Assembly (NCBI GenBank): GCA_003021175.1
Contig: PXQV01000003.1
Span: 1 to 64,000, forward strand
Reading direction: 5' to 3'
Length of the DNA stretch: 64,000 nt
Origin: Halobacteriales archaeon QH_7_66_36
GTDB lineage: Archaea > Halobacteriota > Halobacteria > Halobacteriales > Haloarculaceae
Under the pieces are notes generated by a model that worked only from the letters and a program-made list of their open reading frames with translations, made no database searches and was not told the DNA's origin. The stretch's first letter is position 1, and each line of letters starts with the position of its first letter. Both the position numbers and the translations under genes were made by a program. Shown here in pieces: positions 1-8,034 of this stretch.

Positions 1-1074
1 CCGCTCGAGGCCGGCGTTGCCGACGCGCTCGCCGACGCCGGGGTGTTCCCGTTCGGGCCGCACGCCGAGGCGGCACGGATCGAGACCGACAAGGCCTACC
101 AGCGGCGGTTCATGCGCGAGCAGGGGATTCCGGGGTGTCCGGACTTCGAGGTCTTCGACGAGGTCGCGGCGGCCTGCGAGTACGTCGAGGAGTACGACGG
201 CGACGTGGCGGTCAAGCCGACCGGCCTGACCGGCGGCAAGGGCGTGCGGGTCACCGGCGACCAGTTGAGCAAGGACGAGGCGACGGCGTACGTGCGCGAG
301 TCGGAGTACGACGAGTGGGTCGTCGAGGAGCGGCTGGTCGGCGAGGAGTTCACGATCCAGGCGTTCGTCGCGAACGGGTCGGTGCGATTCTCGCCCGCCG
401 TACAGGACCACAAGCGCGCCTACGAGGGCGACGAGGGGCCGAACACCGGCGGCATGGGGAGCTACTCCGCCGCGACGCCGGAACTCCCGTTCATGGAACG
501 CGAGGAGTACGACGCCGCCGTCGACATCATGGCGTCGGTCATCGACGCGCTCTCGGGCTACAAGGGGATCCTCTACGGTCAGTTCATGCTCACCGCCGAC
601 GGCCCGAAGATAGTGGAGTTCAACGCCCGCTTCGGCGACCCCGAGGCGACGAACACGCTCCCCGTCCTCGAAACATCGTTCCTCGACGTGCTCGTGGCCG
701 CCCGCGAGGGCGACCCGCTCCCCGAGCTGTCGTTCAGCGAGCAGGCCACCGTCTGCAAGTACGCGGTCCCGGCCGGCTATCCGACGGACCCCGACGGCGG
801 GACGCGCGTCGGCATCGACGCCGACTCGGCGGGCGACGCACGCCTCTACTACGCCAGCGTCGACGCCCGCGAGGACGGCATCTACACGACCACCTCCCGG
901 TCGTTCGCCGTCGTCGGCGTCGCGGACACCATCGCAGCGGCCGAATCCATCGCCGACGCCGCGCTCGCCGACGCCGGCGACGAGGGGCTTCGCTCCCGCC
1001 GCGACATCGGCAAGGCCGACCTCGTCCAGCGGCGGATCGACCACATGAACGAGTTGCGCAGGCAGGCCGAGTGA
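1..1074 (+). CDS. purD: Phosphoribosylamine--glycine ligase (GARS), 5'-truncated by the window edge
   Basis: Joins glycine to 5-phosphoribosylamine using ATP, step two of de novo purine synthesis (cytosol). The frame is open from base 1 (PLEAGVADALADAG...), so the start lies upstream and roughly the first 70-80 residues of the ~430-residue family are missing. The ATP-grasp core is complete: a KPTGLTGGKGV nucleotide loop, the GPNTGGMGSYS signature and the EFNARFGDPEATN metal and ATP-binding motif, followed by the C-terminal GARS domain. Only the visible part is annotated; no odd codon use or frameshift was seen. Confidence 0.96.
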   Translation, partial: PLEAGVADALADAGVFPFGPHAEAARIETDKAYQRRFMREQGIPGCPDFEVFDEVAAACEYVEEYDGDVAVKPTGLTGGKGVRVTGDQLSKDEATAYVRESEYDEWVVEERLVGEEFTIQAFVANGSVRFSPAVQDHKRAYEGDEGPNTGGMGSYSAATPELPFMEREEYDAAVDIMASVIDALSGYKGILYGQFMLTADGPKIVEFNARFGDPEATNTLPVLETSFLDVLVAAREGDPLPELSFSEQATVCKYAVPAGYPTDPDGGTRVGIDADSAGDARLYYASVDAREDGIYTTTSRSFAVVGVADTIAAAESIADAALADAGDEGLRSRRDIGKADLVQRRIDHMNELRRQAE

Positions 1075-1140
1075 GAGTCGGCAGTCGCGTCTGGGCGTGA
1101 CGCGCGCTGCTTTTGTCCGTCGGCACGCTACCGTCCGGTA

Positions 1141-3000
1141 GTGACTGATTCGGAGGACGCCGACGTACCCGACCTCACCCTCGACGCGTTCTACGACGCG
1201 CTCGAAGCGGCGGGGCGGCCGCTGCTCACCGCCACCGAACTCGCCCGCGAACTCGACTGCACGCAGACCGAAGCGCTGGCCGCGCTGGAAGCGCTCCCGG
1301 ACGAACAGGTCGCGTCCACGACCGTCGAGTCGGACCCGACCGTGTGGTTCCCCCGCGATTACAAACAGACGGCCGACCGCGAGCGCGTCGTCGTCTTCCC
1401 CGGCGAACGACGCATCGTCGTCGACGAGCCGTCGCAGTTCACCCGCGCGCAGTTGTCGCAGTTCGCCCACCTCGAAGACGCCAACCGCGAGGACGGCTAC
1501 GTGTACGCGGTGCGGCGGGAAGACGTGTGGAGCGCACCGTACGACGACTTCTCCGCGCTCCGGCAGACGATGCGGCGGGCGCTCGGCGCGCGGAACGACG
1601 ACCTCGAAGACTGGGTTCACGCACAGTGGGAACGGGCCCGGAAGTTCCGGCTCTACACCCACGACGACGGCTACACCGTGCTGGAGGCCAGCAGCGCCGA
1701 CCTGATGGGCAACATCGCGGAGCGCGAACTGGAGGCGGGTCAGATCCGCGCGCTAATCTCCGACACCGAGGCGTGGATCGCCGACGACGCGGTGGCGGCG
1801 GTGAAGCGCGCGCTCTACGAGGCCGGCTATCCGGTGCTCGACACCCGCCATCTCGACACCGGCGAAGACCTGCCGGTCGACCTCCGGGTCGACCTCCGCG
1901 ACTACCAACACGAGTGGGTGAACCGCTTCGTCGAGAAGCAGTCCGGCATCCTCGTCGGGCCGCCCGGCTCCGGAAAGACGGTCGCCACGATGGGGATCAT
2001 GAGCGCCATCGAGGGGGAGACGCTCGTGCTCGTTCCCAGTCGGGAACTCGCCGCCCAGTGGCGCGAGACGATACTCGAACACACCTCGCTCACCGACGCA
2101 CAGGTCGGCGAGTACCACGGCGGGCGGAAGGAGATTCGACCCGTCACCATCGCGACCTATCAGACCGCCGGGATGGACCGACACCGCCACCTGTTCGACG
2201 ACCGGAAGTGGGGACTCATCGTCTACGACGAGGTCCACCACATCAGCGCGCCGGTGTTCCGCCGGACCGCAGACCTACAGGCGAAGGCGCGACTCGGTCT
2301 GTCGGCGACCCCGGTCCGAGAAGACGACAAGCAGAAGGATATCTACACGCTCATCGGCCCGCCGATCGGCACGAACTGGTCGGCGCTGTTCGACGCCGGC
2401 TACGTCGCGGAGCCGGAAATCGAGATCCGACTCGTCCCGTGGGCCGACGAGGAGGCCGCGGCCACCTACGACGACGCCGTCGCCCACGAGAAGCGAGCGG
2501 CGGCCGCCGAGAACCCCGCCAAGATACGCGAGATCGAGGCCATCCGGCGCGATCACCCCGGCGCGAAGACGCTCGTCTTCGTCGAGTACATCGATCAGGG
2601 CGACGCCATCGCCGAGGCGCTCGGCGTACCGTTCGTCTCCGGCGAGATGCCCCACGCCCGCCGGCGCAAGCTGTTCGACGAGTTCCGCCACGGCCCCCGC
2701 GACACGCTGGTCGTCTCCCGGGTCGGCGACGAAGGGATCGACCTGCCGGGCGCGGAGATAGCCATCGCCGCGTCGGGCCTCGGCGGGAGTCGCCGGCAAG
2801 GCTCACAGCGGGCCGGCCGGACGATGCGCCCGGTCGGGAAGGCGCGGATGTACGTCCTCGCCACGCGCGCCAGCAAGGAAGAGGAGTTCGCCCGCTCGCG
2901 GACGCGCCACCTCCAAGGGAAGGGTATCCGAGTGCGGGAACGACCTGCCGAGAGTTTCGAACCCGACGACCGGGCGAGTGGTGACCGGCGCGAGCTGTAG
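1141..3000 (+). CDS. XPB/Rad25-type DEAD/DEAH-box superfamily 2 helicase
   Basis: SF2 ATP-dependent DNA translocase related to eukaryotic XPB (Rad25), with a presumed role in repair or transcription-coupled opening of DNA. The 619-residue protein has an N-terminal winged-helix-like damage-recognition region, Walker A GPPGSGKT at residues 273-280, the DEVH box at 363-366, motif III GLSATPVR, and motif VI QRAGRTMRP in the C-terminal helicase domain. It starts at GTG 1141 after a 66-bp gap from purD. The Thr/Glu/Asp-rich tail is typical of haloarchaeal copies. Archaea often pair XPB with Bax1 nuclease, but no such neighbour is visible here. Confidence 0.92.
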   Translation: MTDSEDADVPDLTLDAFYDALEAAGRPLLTATELARELDCTQTEALAALEALPDEQVASTTVESDPTVWFPRDYKQTADRERVVVFPGERRIVVDEPSQFTRAQLSQFAHLEDANREDGYVYAVRREDVWSAPYDDFSALRQTMRRALGARNDDLEDWVHAQWERARKFRLYTHDDGYTVLEASSADLMGNIAERELEAGQIRALISDTEAWIADDAVAAVKRALYEAGYPVLDTRHLDTGEDLPVDLRVDLRDYQHEWVNRFVEKQSGILVGPPGSGKTVATMGIMSAIEGETLVLVPSRELAAQWRETILEHTSLTDAQVGEYHGGRKEIRPVTIATYQTAGMDRHRHLFDDRKWGLIVYDEVHHISAPVFRRTADLQAKARLGLSATPVREDDKQKDIYTLIGPPIGTNWSALFDAGYVAEPEIEIRLVPWADEEAAATYDDAVAHEKRAAAAENPAKIREIEAIRRDHPGAKTLVFVEYIDQGDAIAEALGVPFVSGEMPHARRRKLFDEFRHGPRDTLVVSRVGDEGIDLPGAEIAIAASGLGGSRRQGSQRAGRTMRPVGKARMYVLATRASKEEEFARSRTRHLQGKGIRVRERPAESFEPDDRASGDRREL

Positions 3001-3070
3001 CCACGCTCACAGACGGTGACACGCGGCTCGGGGGGAGTAGCTTCAAAGCCAGCGGCGTCGTACAGCCGGC

Positions 3071-3589
3071 GTGAGCGATTCGGGGACGCGGTTCGACCGG
3101 CTGGAGCGACATCCGACCGCCGGCTCGCGCAACTCGCTGTGGTCGTGGACCGACGAGAAGTCCGTCCTGCGGGTCGTCTACAACTACCTGTTCGTGTTCG
3201 TCGCGCGACTCGCACCGTCGCTGCGCGTCAAGAACTGGGCGCTCAGGCGGCTCGGCGTCGCGGTCGGTGACGGCGTCGCGTGGGGACTGGAGGCGACGCC
3301 GGACGTGTTCTGGCCCGAGCGGATCGAACTCCGAGAGGGCTGTATCGTCGGCTACGACGCCGTCCTACTGTGTCACGAGTTCCTGCAGGACGAGTACCGA
3401 CTCGGGGACGTGGTCGTCGGCGAGCGGGCGATGGTGGGGGCGAAGGTGGTCGTGCTCCCGGGGGTCGAAATCGGGCCGGACGCACAGGTCGCGGCCGGGT
3501 CGCTCGTCACGGAGGACGTGCCCGCGGGCGTGACGGTGGCGGGCGTCCCGGCGACGCCGGCCGACGAAGAGAGCGACCGGAGCGAGTGA
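3071..3589 (+). CDS. Acyltransferase with left-handed beta-helix (hexapeptide repeats)
   Basis: A 172-residue protein whose C-terminal two thirds shows hexapeptide-repeat spacing (GDVVVGERAMVGAKVVVLPGVEIG, read in parts), the hallmark of LbetaH trimeric acyl- or acetyltransferases. The N-terminal segment holds a short hydrophobic stretch (YLFVFVARLAPSL) that could touch the membrane, as in haloarchaeal WbbJ-like acetyltransferases acting on sugars or surface glycans. The likely start is GTG 3071. The substrate cannot be told from sequence. It is convergent with mscS, with only 6 bp between the stops. Confidence 0.8.
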   Translation: MSDSGTRFDRLERHPTAGSRNSLWSWTDEKSVLRVVYNYLFVFVARLAPSLRVKNWALRRLGVAVGDGVAWGLEATPDVFWPERIELREGCIVGYDAVLLCHEFLQDEYRLGDVVVGERAMVGAKVVVLPGVEIGPDAQVAAGSLVTEDVPAGVTVAGVPATPADEESDRSE

Positions 3590-3595
3590 ACGGGG

Positions 3596-4399
3596 TTACT
3601 CGCGGACGATGATGACGCCTCGGCGAAACACGCGGTCGTTGGGGACGACGTACTCCTCGCCCTCCGCTTCGATGTGGGTGACGAACGTGTCCACCTCTTG
3701 AACGATGCCGCGATGGCCGTCGAGTTTCACCTCGTCCCCGATGGCGTACGGCTCCGTCAACAGCAGATACACGCCGGCCGCGGCGGCCGCGAGCAGGTCC
3801 TTCATCGCCAGCCCGCCGATGAACACGAGGCCAAACACGTACGCCGCCAGCAGCACGAGCAGCGGTCGCGTCGCGATCCCGATCTGTGAGAGCGCGATTA
3901 GGGAGGCGATGTAGAAGACGCTGTACTTGGTGAGTAGCGGGAGAACGCCGGCCTCGGGCACCTTCACGCCGCGGAGGCGTTCGCGGAGGTACAGTTCGAG
4001 CTTGTCGCCGACGATGACACCGACGACGACCACGAGTGCGGCGATGAACAGCTGCCGGAAGAAGTCGGTGATCCGGAGCGTCAGCAGATCCTGCGGGATG
4101 GTGTGGACGATTCTGAGCGTGATCAGCCCGCCGACGACGAGGACGAACAGTCCACAGAGATTCGCGAGCACGCCGACGGTCGACGTGCCGAGTCGGCGCG
4201 CGGTTCGTTCGAACGGCGTCCCGGCGACGGCTTCCGGGATGTCCAACTCCCGGAGCGCCCCCCTGACGTACCGACGGGTGACCGCGCCGGCGACGAGAGC
4301 CAACAGGAAAATGAGAATGCCGACGAACAGGTCGACGCGTTCGGTGAGCAGTTTGCGGAGCGCGGTGAGTAGCTCCGTGACGGTTATCTGCCCGACCAT
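3596..4399 (-). CDS. MscS-family mechanosensitive ion channel
   Basis: Small-conductance mechanosensitive channel, an osmotic safety valve in the cytoplasmic membrane. The 267-residue protein has several N-terminal membrane segments (GILIFLLALVAGAV, GVLANLCGLFVLVVGGLI, FIAALVVVVGVIVG), a Gly/Ala-rich pore-lining TM3-like helix (GGLAMKDLLAAAAAGVYLL) and the beta domain with DGHRGIVQEVDTFVT and VVPNDRVFRRGVIIV, which match the MscS cytoplasmic signature. It is the second gene of an operon with dacZ, one base downstream of that gene's stop, so channel and c-di-AMP synthase are made together. Confidence 0.93.
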   Translation of the reverse strand: MVGQITVTELLTALRKLLTERVDLFVGILIFLLALVAGAVTRRYVRGALRELDIPEAVAGTPFERTARRLGTSTVGVLANLCGLFVLVVGGLITLRIVHTIPQDLLTLRITDFFRQLFIAALVVVVGVIVGDKLELYLRERLRGVKVPEAGVLPLLTKYSVFYIASLIALSQIGIATRPLLVLLAAYVFGLVFIGGLAMKDLLAAAAAGVYLLLTEPYAIGDEVKLDGHRGIVQEVDTFVTHIEAEGEEYVVPNDRVFRRGVIIVRE

Positions 4400-4400
4400 C

Positions 4401-5210
4401 TCAGTACGCCTCCGGGTCGAGTTCTAAGATGAGCTCACCACCTTGGAACGCGCGGACGAGACTGTCCGACTCGGAGAGCACGATACAGACGGCGTTCGTC
4501 TCCCGCGTGATACCGGCCGCGGCCATGTGGCGCGCGCCCAACCCCTTGGGGATGTCCGTCCCCTCTGCGGAGGGTTCGAGGTAGCGGTACGCGCTCACGA
4601 TCTTCCCCGAGTCGGAGACGACGAACGCGCCGTCCAGCCGCGAGAACTCCTTCAACATCACGTTCACGATCGGGTCGCCGACGTGGACGTGACTCTTCTC
4701 GAAGGGGTTGTACGAGAGGGGCCGAGACTCGTTCATCACCTTGCCGGCGTCGCCGACGACGAACAGCGCGCCCACCTGCTTCCCCTTCTGGCCCTTCTTC
4801 CCGAGTTCGATGGCCACCTCGAACACGTCGCGGATGACGTTCGGGTCGGCTCGCGACTCGGAGAACAGCTCGTAGACGCCCGACTCCGAGAACTCGCCGG
4901 CGTCGACCCGTGCGACGGTGTCGATGCCGTCGTCGAACACGCGGGTGGCACAGGCGACGACCTGTTCGTCGTCAAGGTAGCCGTCGTCCAGCGCACCCTC
5001 AAGCCCGAACCGGATCCGCTCGCGAATGTCCGGGAAGTCGAGCGGCAGCTCGACGAACGAGTCGGCCTCGACGCCGTTCTCTCGGGCGATGACGATGACG
5101 GGCACCTCCACGTCCGCGAACGCTTTGTAGTAGCTTCTGCTCGGGGCGAAGAGACACACGGCGTCGACATCTTCGACGATTCCGCCGAGCAGGTCGCGGA
5201 GGTCAGCCAT
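4401..5210 (-). CDS. dacZ: Diadenylate cyclase DacZ (c-di-AMP synthase)
   Basis: Condenses two ATP into the second messenger c-di-AMP; DacZ is the archaeal class and is known from Haloferax to influence osmotic fitness. The 269-residue protein has an archaeal N-terminal regulatory half (SRSYYKAFADVEVPVIVIAREN) and a C-terminal DAC domain with the catalytic DGAFVVSDSG motif (Asp193-Gly-Ala) and the RHM motif (Arg227-His-Met) that replaces the bacterial RHR, as expected for DacZ. The chosen start is MADLRDLL at 5210; an upstream in-frame ATG would run into the promoter shared with rnp3. It is co-transcribed with mscS. Confidence 0.95.
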   Translation of the reverse strand: MADLRDLLGGIVEDVDAVCLFAPSRSYYKAFADVEVPVIVIARENGVEADSFVELPLDFPDIRERIRFGLEGALDDGYLDDEQVVACATRVFDDGIDTVARVDAGEFSESGVYELFSESRADPNVIRDVFEVAIELGKKGQKGKQVGALFVVGDAGKVMNESRPLSYNPFEKSHVHVGDPIVNVMLKEFSRLDGAFVVSDSGKIVSAYRYLEPSAEGTDIPKGLGARHMAAAGITRETNAVCIVLSESDSLVRAFQGGELILELDPEAY

Positions 5211-5322
5211 TGTTCGTGTCTCGCGGTGACCCGGAAAAAGGGTTGTGGGCTGTCGGCCGCCCGTCGTGCGGTCGTCGGACGACATCCGAACGCCCTTAGG
5301 CCAGCCACGCGAGGCTCGGCGT

Positions 5323-6027
5323 ATGTACGAGGGCGTCCACGCACACCCCGACGGCGAGGCCACCGTCGCACGGCACGCCCTGACGGCCGCCGACTACGGC
5401 TACGACGGGGTGGTCGTTCGCAACCACGGCGGCAGACAGGCCGACTACGACCCCGAGGCCGTCACCAACGCCCACGACGTGGATGTCGTCGCGGGGATCG
5501 AACTCCGGAGCGACGACCGGTCACAGCTCTCAGAGCTGGTGAAACGCTACCGCGAGGAGCGGACGCTCGTCTGCGTCCACGGCGGCGACAGCGAGGTCAA
5601 TCGGTTCGCCTGCGAGGAGCCGCGCGTGGACGTGCTCGCTCACCCGATGCGCGCGGACGGCGACGTGAACCACGTCCTCGCACGGGCGGCGAAGCGGAAC
5701 GGGGTTCGCCTCGAATTCGACTTCGGACCGGTGCTTCGCGGTGACGGTGGCAGGCGCGTCCGCGCGCTGCGTGACCTCCGCAAACTCCGCGACATCGTCG
5801 ACCACTACGAGACACCGTACGTCGTGAGCGGCAACCCGGCGTCGCATCTCGACCTCCGCGCGCCGCGTGAACTCGTCGCCGTCGGCGAGCAGGCCGGCTT
5901 TGATCCCGAGTGGATGCGCGAGGGACTTCGCGAGTGGGAACGGCTCGCCGCGCGCAACCGCGAGCGCGTCTCCGAGTCGTTCATAGAGCCGGGGGTGCGA
6001 GTAGAGGAAGATGAAACGGACGGTTGA
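5323..6027 (+). CDS. rnp3: Ribonuclease P protein subunit p30 (Rnp3/Rpp30)
   Basis: Protein subunit of archaeal RNase P, which removes tRNA 5' leaders. The 234-residue protein is a PHP-like TIM barrel: MYEGVHAHPDG at the N-terminus, VVAGIELR, DVLAHPMR and the YVVSGNPASHLDLRAPRE block characteristic of Rpp30. ATG 5323 lies about 30 nt after a TATA-like CCCTTAGG, fitting a leaderless message. It is divergent from dacZ, and its 3' end overlaps the next methyltransferase by 17 nt. In haloarchaea this gene usually sits with a methyltransferase and then rnp2; rnp2 is not seen next here. Confidence 0.93.
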   Translation: MYEGVHAHPDGEATVARHALTAADYGYDGVVVRNHGGRQADYDPEAVTNAHDVDVVAGIELRSDDRSQLSELVKRYREERTLVCVHGGDSEVNRFACEEPRVDVLAHPMRADGDVNHVLARAAKRNGVRLEFDFGPVLRGDGGRRVRALRDLRKLRDIVDHYETPYVVSGNPASHLDLRAPRELVAVGEQAGFDPEWMREGLREWERLAARNRERVSESFIEPGVRVEEDETDG

Positions 6028-6811
6028 GGAGCACGCCGCACGGTTCGACGAGTACGCGAGCGACTACGACGACGGGCAGGACAGCGAGGAGTACCGCGCC
6101 TGCGCCGGACTGGTGATCGAACACGCCCGGAGCGCGCTCGAACCGGGCGACACCCTGCTCGATCTCGGCTGCGGCACGGGAGCAATCGGACTTGCCCTCG
6201 CCAGCGACGCCGAGCGAGTCGTCGGCCGCGACGTGAGCGAGGGGATGATGGAACAGGCGCGCGAGAAGGCCGCCGCCGACGGCATCGACAACGCCCAGTT
6301 CGGCTACGGCGCGTTCCGCGAACCCGACTACGACGACGCCGTCGACGTCGTCTCCTCCAACTTCGCGATGCACCACCTCGCGGACGACGAGAAGCGCGAG
6401 ACCGTCGACACTATCGCCGCGTTCGGTCCGCGGACGTTCGTTCTCGGCGACGTGATGTTCTTCGGCGAACCGGACCCGTCGGAGCCGTTCTACGACCCGT
6501 CGGTGGACGACCCCGCCACGGTCGGTGTGCTCGCGGACGCGCTGACGGACGCCGGCTTCGCACTCACCGCCGTCGAGCGCGTCGCCGACCAGGTCGGCGT
6601 TCTCGTCGCGAGCCGCACAGACCGAGCGACGCGCGCCTCTCCCGGTCGGTGTGTCATCCGGCTGTACGCGGACGTTCCTGGCGCACGTCGAATCCCGTCA
6701 CGATTCCGTCACGCTAATGCCAGACGAATTGAAAGCCGGAAGTATGAGCCACGTTTGCCCGAACTGCCACCGCGCCTTCGAGACGGAGCTCCGACTCGAG
6801 CTTCACCGTGA
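6011..6811 (+). CDS. Class I SAM-dependent methyltransferase with run-on C-terminus
   Basis: Rossmann-fold methyltransferase with motif I LLDLGCGTGAIGLALA, GRDVSEGMMEQA (motif II) and VVSSNFAMHHL (motif IV region). The family member that accompanies rnp3 in haloarchaea is about 205 residues and, from memory, ends soon after the VGVLVA-R block. Here the frame continues about 60 residues beyond VADQVGVLVASR with an Arg/Pro-rich tail that looks untypical and overlaps the N-terminal part of the downstream zinc-finger gene in another frame. A lost stop codon, or junction with debris of a missing rnp2, is likely. The catalytic domain itself looks intact. Substrate unknown. Confidence 0.82.
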   Translation: MKRTVEEHAARFDEYASDYDDGQDSEEYRACAGLVIEHARSALEPGDTLLDLGCGTGAIGLALASDAERVVGRDVSEGMMEQAREKAAADGIDNAQFGYGAFREPDYDDAVDVVSSNFAMHHLADDEKRETVDTIAAFGPRTFVLGDVMFFGEPDPSEPFYDPSVDDPATVGVLADALTDAGFALTAVERVADQVGVLVASRTDRATRASPGRCVIRLYADVPGARRIPSRFRHANARRIESRKYEPRLPELPPRLRDGAPTRASP

Positions 6812-6974
6812 CACCTGCGGCGCGGACGACCTCGTCTGTGGAGCGTGTGGAGAGCAGTTCTCCGAGTCGGTCGCGACCCGCGACGGCTGGCACTACGCCT
6901 GTCCGAACGACGACTGCGACGCGGCCGGCATCGGCGAGGAACTGTACGAGGTCGACGCGGTCCGGGCCCGATAG
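6744..6974 (+). CDS. Small zinc-finger protein (C2H2-like plus zinc ribbon)
   Basis: A 76-residue protein starting MSHVCPNCHRAF. The first finger has CPNC followed by H and C (LELHRDTC), close to a C2HC/C2H2 finger; the second segment, LVCGACGEQF ... YACPNDDC, supplies two more CxxC-type pairs. The preferred start is ATG 6744, because the upstream extension in the same frame overlaps the methyltransferase tail and has no similarity to a fold. It could bind nucleic acid or a protein partner; no specific role is known. Convergent with the SRPBCC gene, which abuts its stop. Confidence 0.75.
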   Translation: MSHVCPNCHRAFETELRLELHRDTCGADDLVCGACGEQFSESVATRDGWHYACPNDDCDAAGIGEELYEVDAVRAR

Positions 6975-7370
6975 CTACTCGACGAGTCGCGCCAGCGCGG
7001 CGAGCCCGCGCCGGCAGACGGGCGCGTAGGCGGCCGCCAGTAACGACACTTCGATGACCGCGACACAGCCGTCAGCGGCGGCTCCGACCCGGTGGCCCGT
7101 CGCGGGGAGGTTCGCCACGTCCCACGTCCACCGGTACGGCACACAGTCCTGTATCTCGAACGGGAGCCAGATGCCGGCGACGGTCTGCACGCGCCCCTCG
7201 GTGCCCCTCTCGATGTAGCGCGTCGGCGAATCGACCGCACGCACCGACGGTCCCCACCCGGCCCACGTCTCCGTGTCGCGAAACGTCTCCCACACGCGGT
7301 CGCGGGGCGCGGCGACGCGCTCGCGCACCTCGATACGCCGGCCGTCGGGCGTGGACGCGATGCGGGTCAC
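6975..7370 (-). CDS. SRPBCC (START/polyketide-cyclase-like) family protein
   Basis: A 131-residue single-domain helix-grip protein. The pattern VRERVAAPRDRVWETFRDTETWAGWGPSV is the classic N-terminal beta1-alpha1 of SRPBCC ligand-binding proteins; the middle gives RGTEGRVQTVAGIWLPFEI and the end a long C-terminal helix (PVCRRGLAALARLVE). Such proteins bind hydrophobic ligands or act in coenzyme Q or polyketide-type reactions, but the ligand here is unknown. Monocistronic, convergent with the zinc-finger gene. Confidence 0.8.
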   Translation of the reverse strand: MTRIASTPDGRRIEVRERVAAPRDRVWETFRDTETWAGWGPSVRAVDSPTRYIERGTEGRVQTVAGIWLPFEIQDCVPYRWTWDVANLPATGHRVGAAADGCVAVIEVSLLAAAYAPVCRRGLAALARLVE

Positions 7371-7417
7371 ACGCTCACGCAGGGCGGAGCGTGCAAAACG
7401 GTAGCGCCGTCACCGCA

Positions 7418-7617
7418 GTGTTCAGTGAAGCGGTTGCTGGGGGAAGGAACCGCTCCGGGTGGGACTGGAAGGGGCTGTGCGCTCGACGAAGACGGGCGAC
7501 GTAAGCAGCGAGGGACCACCGGTCCCTCGGGCCGCTCGCGCGGCATCGCCGCGCGAGGAGACCGCAGGAGGGAGCGGCGCGACCGACGAGGACCGCAGCG
7601 AGCCCATCGAGTCGAAT
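7418..7617 (+). repeat. Interspersed repeat element, copy 1 (5' half, degenerate)
   Basis: Begins with GTGTTCAG and, 39 nt later, carries GTGGGACTGGAAGGGGCTG (starting at 7460), one or two changes from the core of copies 2-4. It continues into perfect short hairpins: GGGACC/GGTCCC with a 3-nt loop, and CGCGCGGC/GCCGCGCG around ATC. The usual 3' core with CTTTCTACACC is missing, so the copy ends in or near the ABC-transporter gene fragment. An open frame runs through it into the ATPase but looks fortuitous. Confidence 0.7.
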
Positions 7618-8034
7618 GTGATAGACGTTCGCGACCTCCGGAAGGAGTACGGCGACTTCGCGGCCGTCGAGGGGTCGACGTTCGCCGTCGAACCGGGCGA
7701 GGTGTTCGGCGTCGTCGGGCCGAACGGCGCGGGCAAGACGACGACGCTGAAGTCGCTCGCCGGCCTGCTCGAACCGACGAGCGGCGGCGTCGAGGTGGCC
7801 GGTCGCGCTCCCGACGACGCCGACGCACGGGGACAGCTCGGCTTCCCCCCCGAGGAGTCGCCGTTATACGAGGAGATGACCGCCCGGTCGTATCTCCACT
7901 TTTTCGCCGACCTGTACGACGTGCCGGACGCGACCGCAACCGAGCGCATCGAGTCCACGCTCGACCGGCTGGAACTCGACCACCGCGAACGCCCGCTCGG
8001 CGACATGTCGAAGGGGATGAAACGGAAGGTTGCC
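7618..8034 (+). pseudogene. ABC transporter ATP-binding protein, 3'-truncated
   Basis: Starts at GTG 7618 (MIDVRDLRKEYGDF), the natural N-terminus of an ABC-2-type ATPase. Walker A GPNGAGKTTTLKSLAG is intact, as is the Q-loop region GQLGFPPEESPLYEEMT. The signature segment is reached (LGDMSKGMKRKVAI), and then the sequence changes abruptly: Walker B, the D-loop and the H-loop are absent. The DNA passes directly into the middle of an inositol-monophosphatase gene in another frame. Without Walker B the product cannot hydrolyse ATP. The partner permease that normally follows is also missing, consistent with a deletion. Confidence 0.85.
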
